Shown: positions 62,813-64,000 of the stretch, piece after piece | Numbering within the stretch: the stretch's first letter is position 1 | Layout: each line of letters begins with the position of its first letter | NCBI RefSeq assembly: GCF_020614375.1 | Contig: NZ_CP085329.1 | Location: forward strand, 310,001 to 374,000 | Reading direction: 5' to 3' | DNA length: 64,000 bases | DNA from: Haladaptatus salinisoli | GTDB lineage: Archaea > Halobacteriota > Halobacteria > Halobacteriales > Haladaptataceae | Notes under the pieces: generated by a model | What the model was told of the DNA's origin: nothing | The model's input: only the letters and a program-made list of their open reading frames with translations | Databases searched by the model: none | Program-made: the position numbers and the translations under genes

Positions 62813-64000
62813 TTACTCAATCGGGATGCGGTCGTCGTCACCGGGACGAATGTCGAGACGATCGCAGAGGTCCGGAATAGCCTTCGTGAGCAGGGTGGCG
62901 GCTCCATCGTAGGGTGATTGCGATACCGTCTCTTCGGGATACGGTTTGCCAGCGGAGCGGAACACGGCCTTCAGGAACGCGGTTCGAGCGTTCTCGTTTT
63001 CGAAGAGTCCGTGAAGGTAGGTGCCGAGAACACGATTTACCGCGGCGCTTCCCTCGCCGATCGGCTGATCGATTCGTCGCGTCGGTGTCGTCCGCCCCAT
63101 GTGAATCTCGTACCCGTGAACCGTCCCTCGCGCACCGGACAGTAGCTCGACCGGGTCGAGCGTTCGAGTTACTCGTGCGACGCGTTTCTGAGCCGAGAAT
63201 CGCGTTTCGACCGGGAGCAGGCCGAGACCGGACACGACGTCGTGGTCGGCCGTGCTTTCGATCGACGCGTTCGTGATTCGCTCGCCGAGCATCTGATACC
63301 CGCCACAAAGGCCGACGATGGGGCCGGAGAAATCGGTCAGTTTCGCGTCGAATCCGGCGTCCCGCAGGGCGAGCAAATCATCGACCGTGTTCTTCGACCC
63401 GGGGAGGACGACCGCGTCGACACGATCGAGACTGGACTGAAGTGGAAGGTACGCGACGCGGACGCCGGGTTCGTTCGCGAGCGGTTCGAGATCGGTAAAA
63501 TTCGATATCCGCGGTAATCGCGGAACGCCGATCGTTACGGATCGACCCTCGGGGACGACGTCGTCGCCGAGAATGGCCGTCTCACCCGGCTGCGGAAGCG
63601 AGACGCTGTCCTCCGCCGGAAGACCGGGGTCGTCGTGGGGAAGGATACCGAGAACGGGAACGCCCGTTCGGTCTTCGATCGCTTCGATGCCGGACGTTAA
63701 GAGCGACTCGTCCCCGCGAAACTTCGTGATGATCGCCCCGCGAATACGGTCACGAACGTCGTCCGGCACGAGTTCCAACGTACCGTAGAGGCTGGCAAAC
63801 GCGCCGCCGCGTTCGATGTTCACGAGCAGGAGAATCGACGCGTCCGCGAACCGCGCCGTCTCCAGGTTCGCAAGGTCGCGGTGACGGAGGTTGATTTCGG
63901 CGATGCCGCCCGCTCCTTCCGCGACGATGACGTCGTACTGGTCCGCCAACCGCTCGTAGGACTCGATCGCGGCACGTCGCGCCGGCTCCCAGTGCGACTC
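62813..64000 (-). CDS. cbiP: Cobyric acid synthase (CbiP/CobQ), partial at the right edge
   Basis: The visible 395 codons are the C-terminal part; the start lies beyond position 64000. The chain shows the DTB-synthase-like half with [22 protein letters not shown]. The class I glutamine amidotransferase half has the catalytic cysteine in [10 protein letters not shown], the substrate segment [10 protein letters not shown] and the catalytic His in [10 protein letters not shown]. The enzyme amidates four carboxyl groups of adenosyl-cobyrinic a,c-diamide during cobalamin synthesis. No other cobalamin gene is in the window. Confidence 0.93.
   Translation of the reverse strand, partial: ESHWEPARRAAIESYERLADQYDVIVAEGAGGIAEINLRHRDLANLETARFADASILLLVNIERGGAFASLYGTLELVPDDVRDRIRGAIITKFRGDESLLTSGIEAIEDRTGVPVLGILPHDDPGLPAEDSVSLPQPGETAILGDDVVPEGRSVTIGVPRLPRISNFTDLEPLANEPGVRVAYLPLQSSLDRVDAVVLPGSKNTVDDLLALRDAGFDAKLTDFSGPIVGLCGGYQMLGERITNASIESTADHDVVSGLGLLPVETRFSAQKRVARVTRTLDPVELLSGARGTVHGYEIHMGRTTPTRRIDQPIGEGSAAVNRVLGTYLHGLFENENARTAFLKAVFRSAGKPYPEETVSQSPYDGAATLLTKAIPDLCDRLDIRPGDDDRIPIE

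Noticed and set aside
1..64000. CRISPR arrays, rRNA genes or complete insertion sequences
   Set aside because: No regularly spaced repeats, no rRNA-like conserved blocks and no intact transposase were seen.

Overview
The window is a chromosome- or megaplasmid-type segment of a halophilic archaeon (class Halobacteria). The supporting signs are GC-rich DNA with strongly acidic predicted proteins, Tat (twin-arginine) signals on secreted proteins, TATA boxes about 25 nt upstream of leaderless starts, several bacterio-opsin-activator type HTH_10 regulators, a HalOD1 protein, archaeal NrpR-like and release-factor-1 type proteins, and many short Cys-pair proteins typical of haloarchaea. The genus cannot be decided from the sequence. 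No rRNA, tRNA or CRISPR array was seen.

Layout. 0-5.2 kb: a ureohydrolase (agmatinase family), an NrpR-like regulator, an SSS symporter and an APC permease, probably a nitrogen-compound uptake and breakdown module. 5.4-26 kb: a mosaic of single genes. It holds a Tat-exported protein, a shortened second aRF1-type release factor, two membrane-anchored winged-helix proteins, a PAS-PAS-GAF-GAF-GAF-HTH_10 sensor regulator with an almost identical PAS duplication, HalOD1, FMN, OsmC, MOSC, cupin and SDR enzymes, a TMEM175-like channel, an AlkZ-like protein, an HVO_A0114-type DNA-binding protein and several very small proteins. 26.2-35.1 kb: a complete dipeptide-type ABC importer, followed on the opposite strand by an M14-type deacylase and a TldD-like protein without its metal motif. 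The importer's binding protein appears to be circularly permuted. 35.4-41.1 kb: an AT-richer surface-glycan operon (small ORF, glycosyltransferase, sulfatase, methyltransferase, 42-aa zinc ribbon, flippase) bordered on both sides by decayed genes. 41.9-46.2 kb: BASS and MFS transporters and an EEP-family hydrolase. 47.6-56.3 kb: an organic-acid module with a LeuA/homocitrate-synthase-like enzyme, a class III CoA-transferase, an HTH_10 regulator, an SSS symporter, an AMP-forming acyl-CoA ligase and an MFS carrier. 57-58.8 kb: a DrrAB-type ABC exporter. 60-64 kb: an O-antigen-ligase-like membrane protein, a small membrane protein, a thioredoxin-reductase-like flavoprotein and the C-terminal part of cobyric acid synthase running off the right edge.

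How the parts fit together. The clearest systems are peptide import with intracellular processing (26-35 kb), glycan assembly and export (36-41 kb) and CoA-linked acid catabolism (47-55 kb). Gene remnants (hydantoinase A, HpcH/HpaI aldolase, an SDR, a winged-helix regulator) sit between these modules and indicate frequent insertion and decay. The most unusual observation is the permuted peptide-binding protein at 26254-27930.
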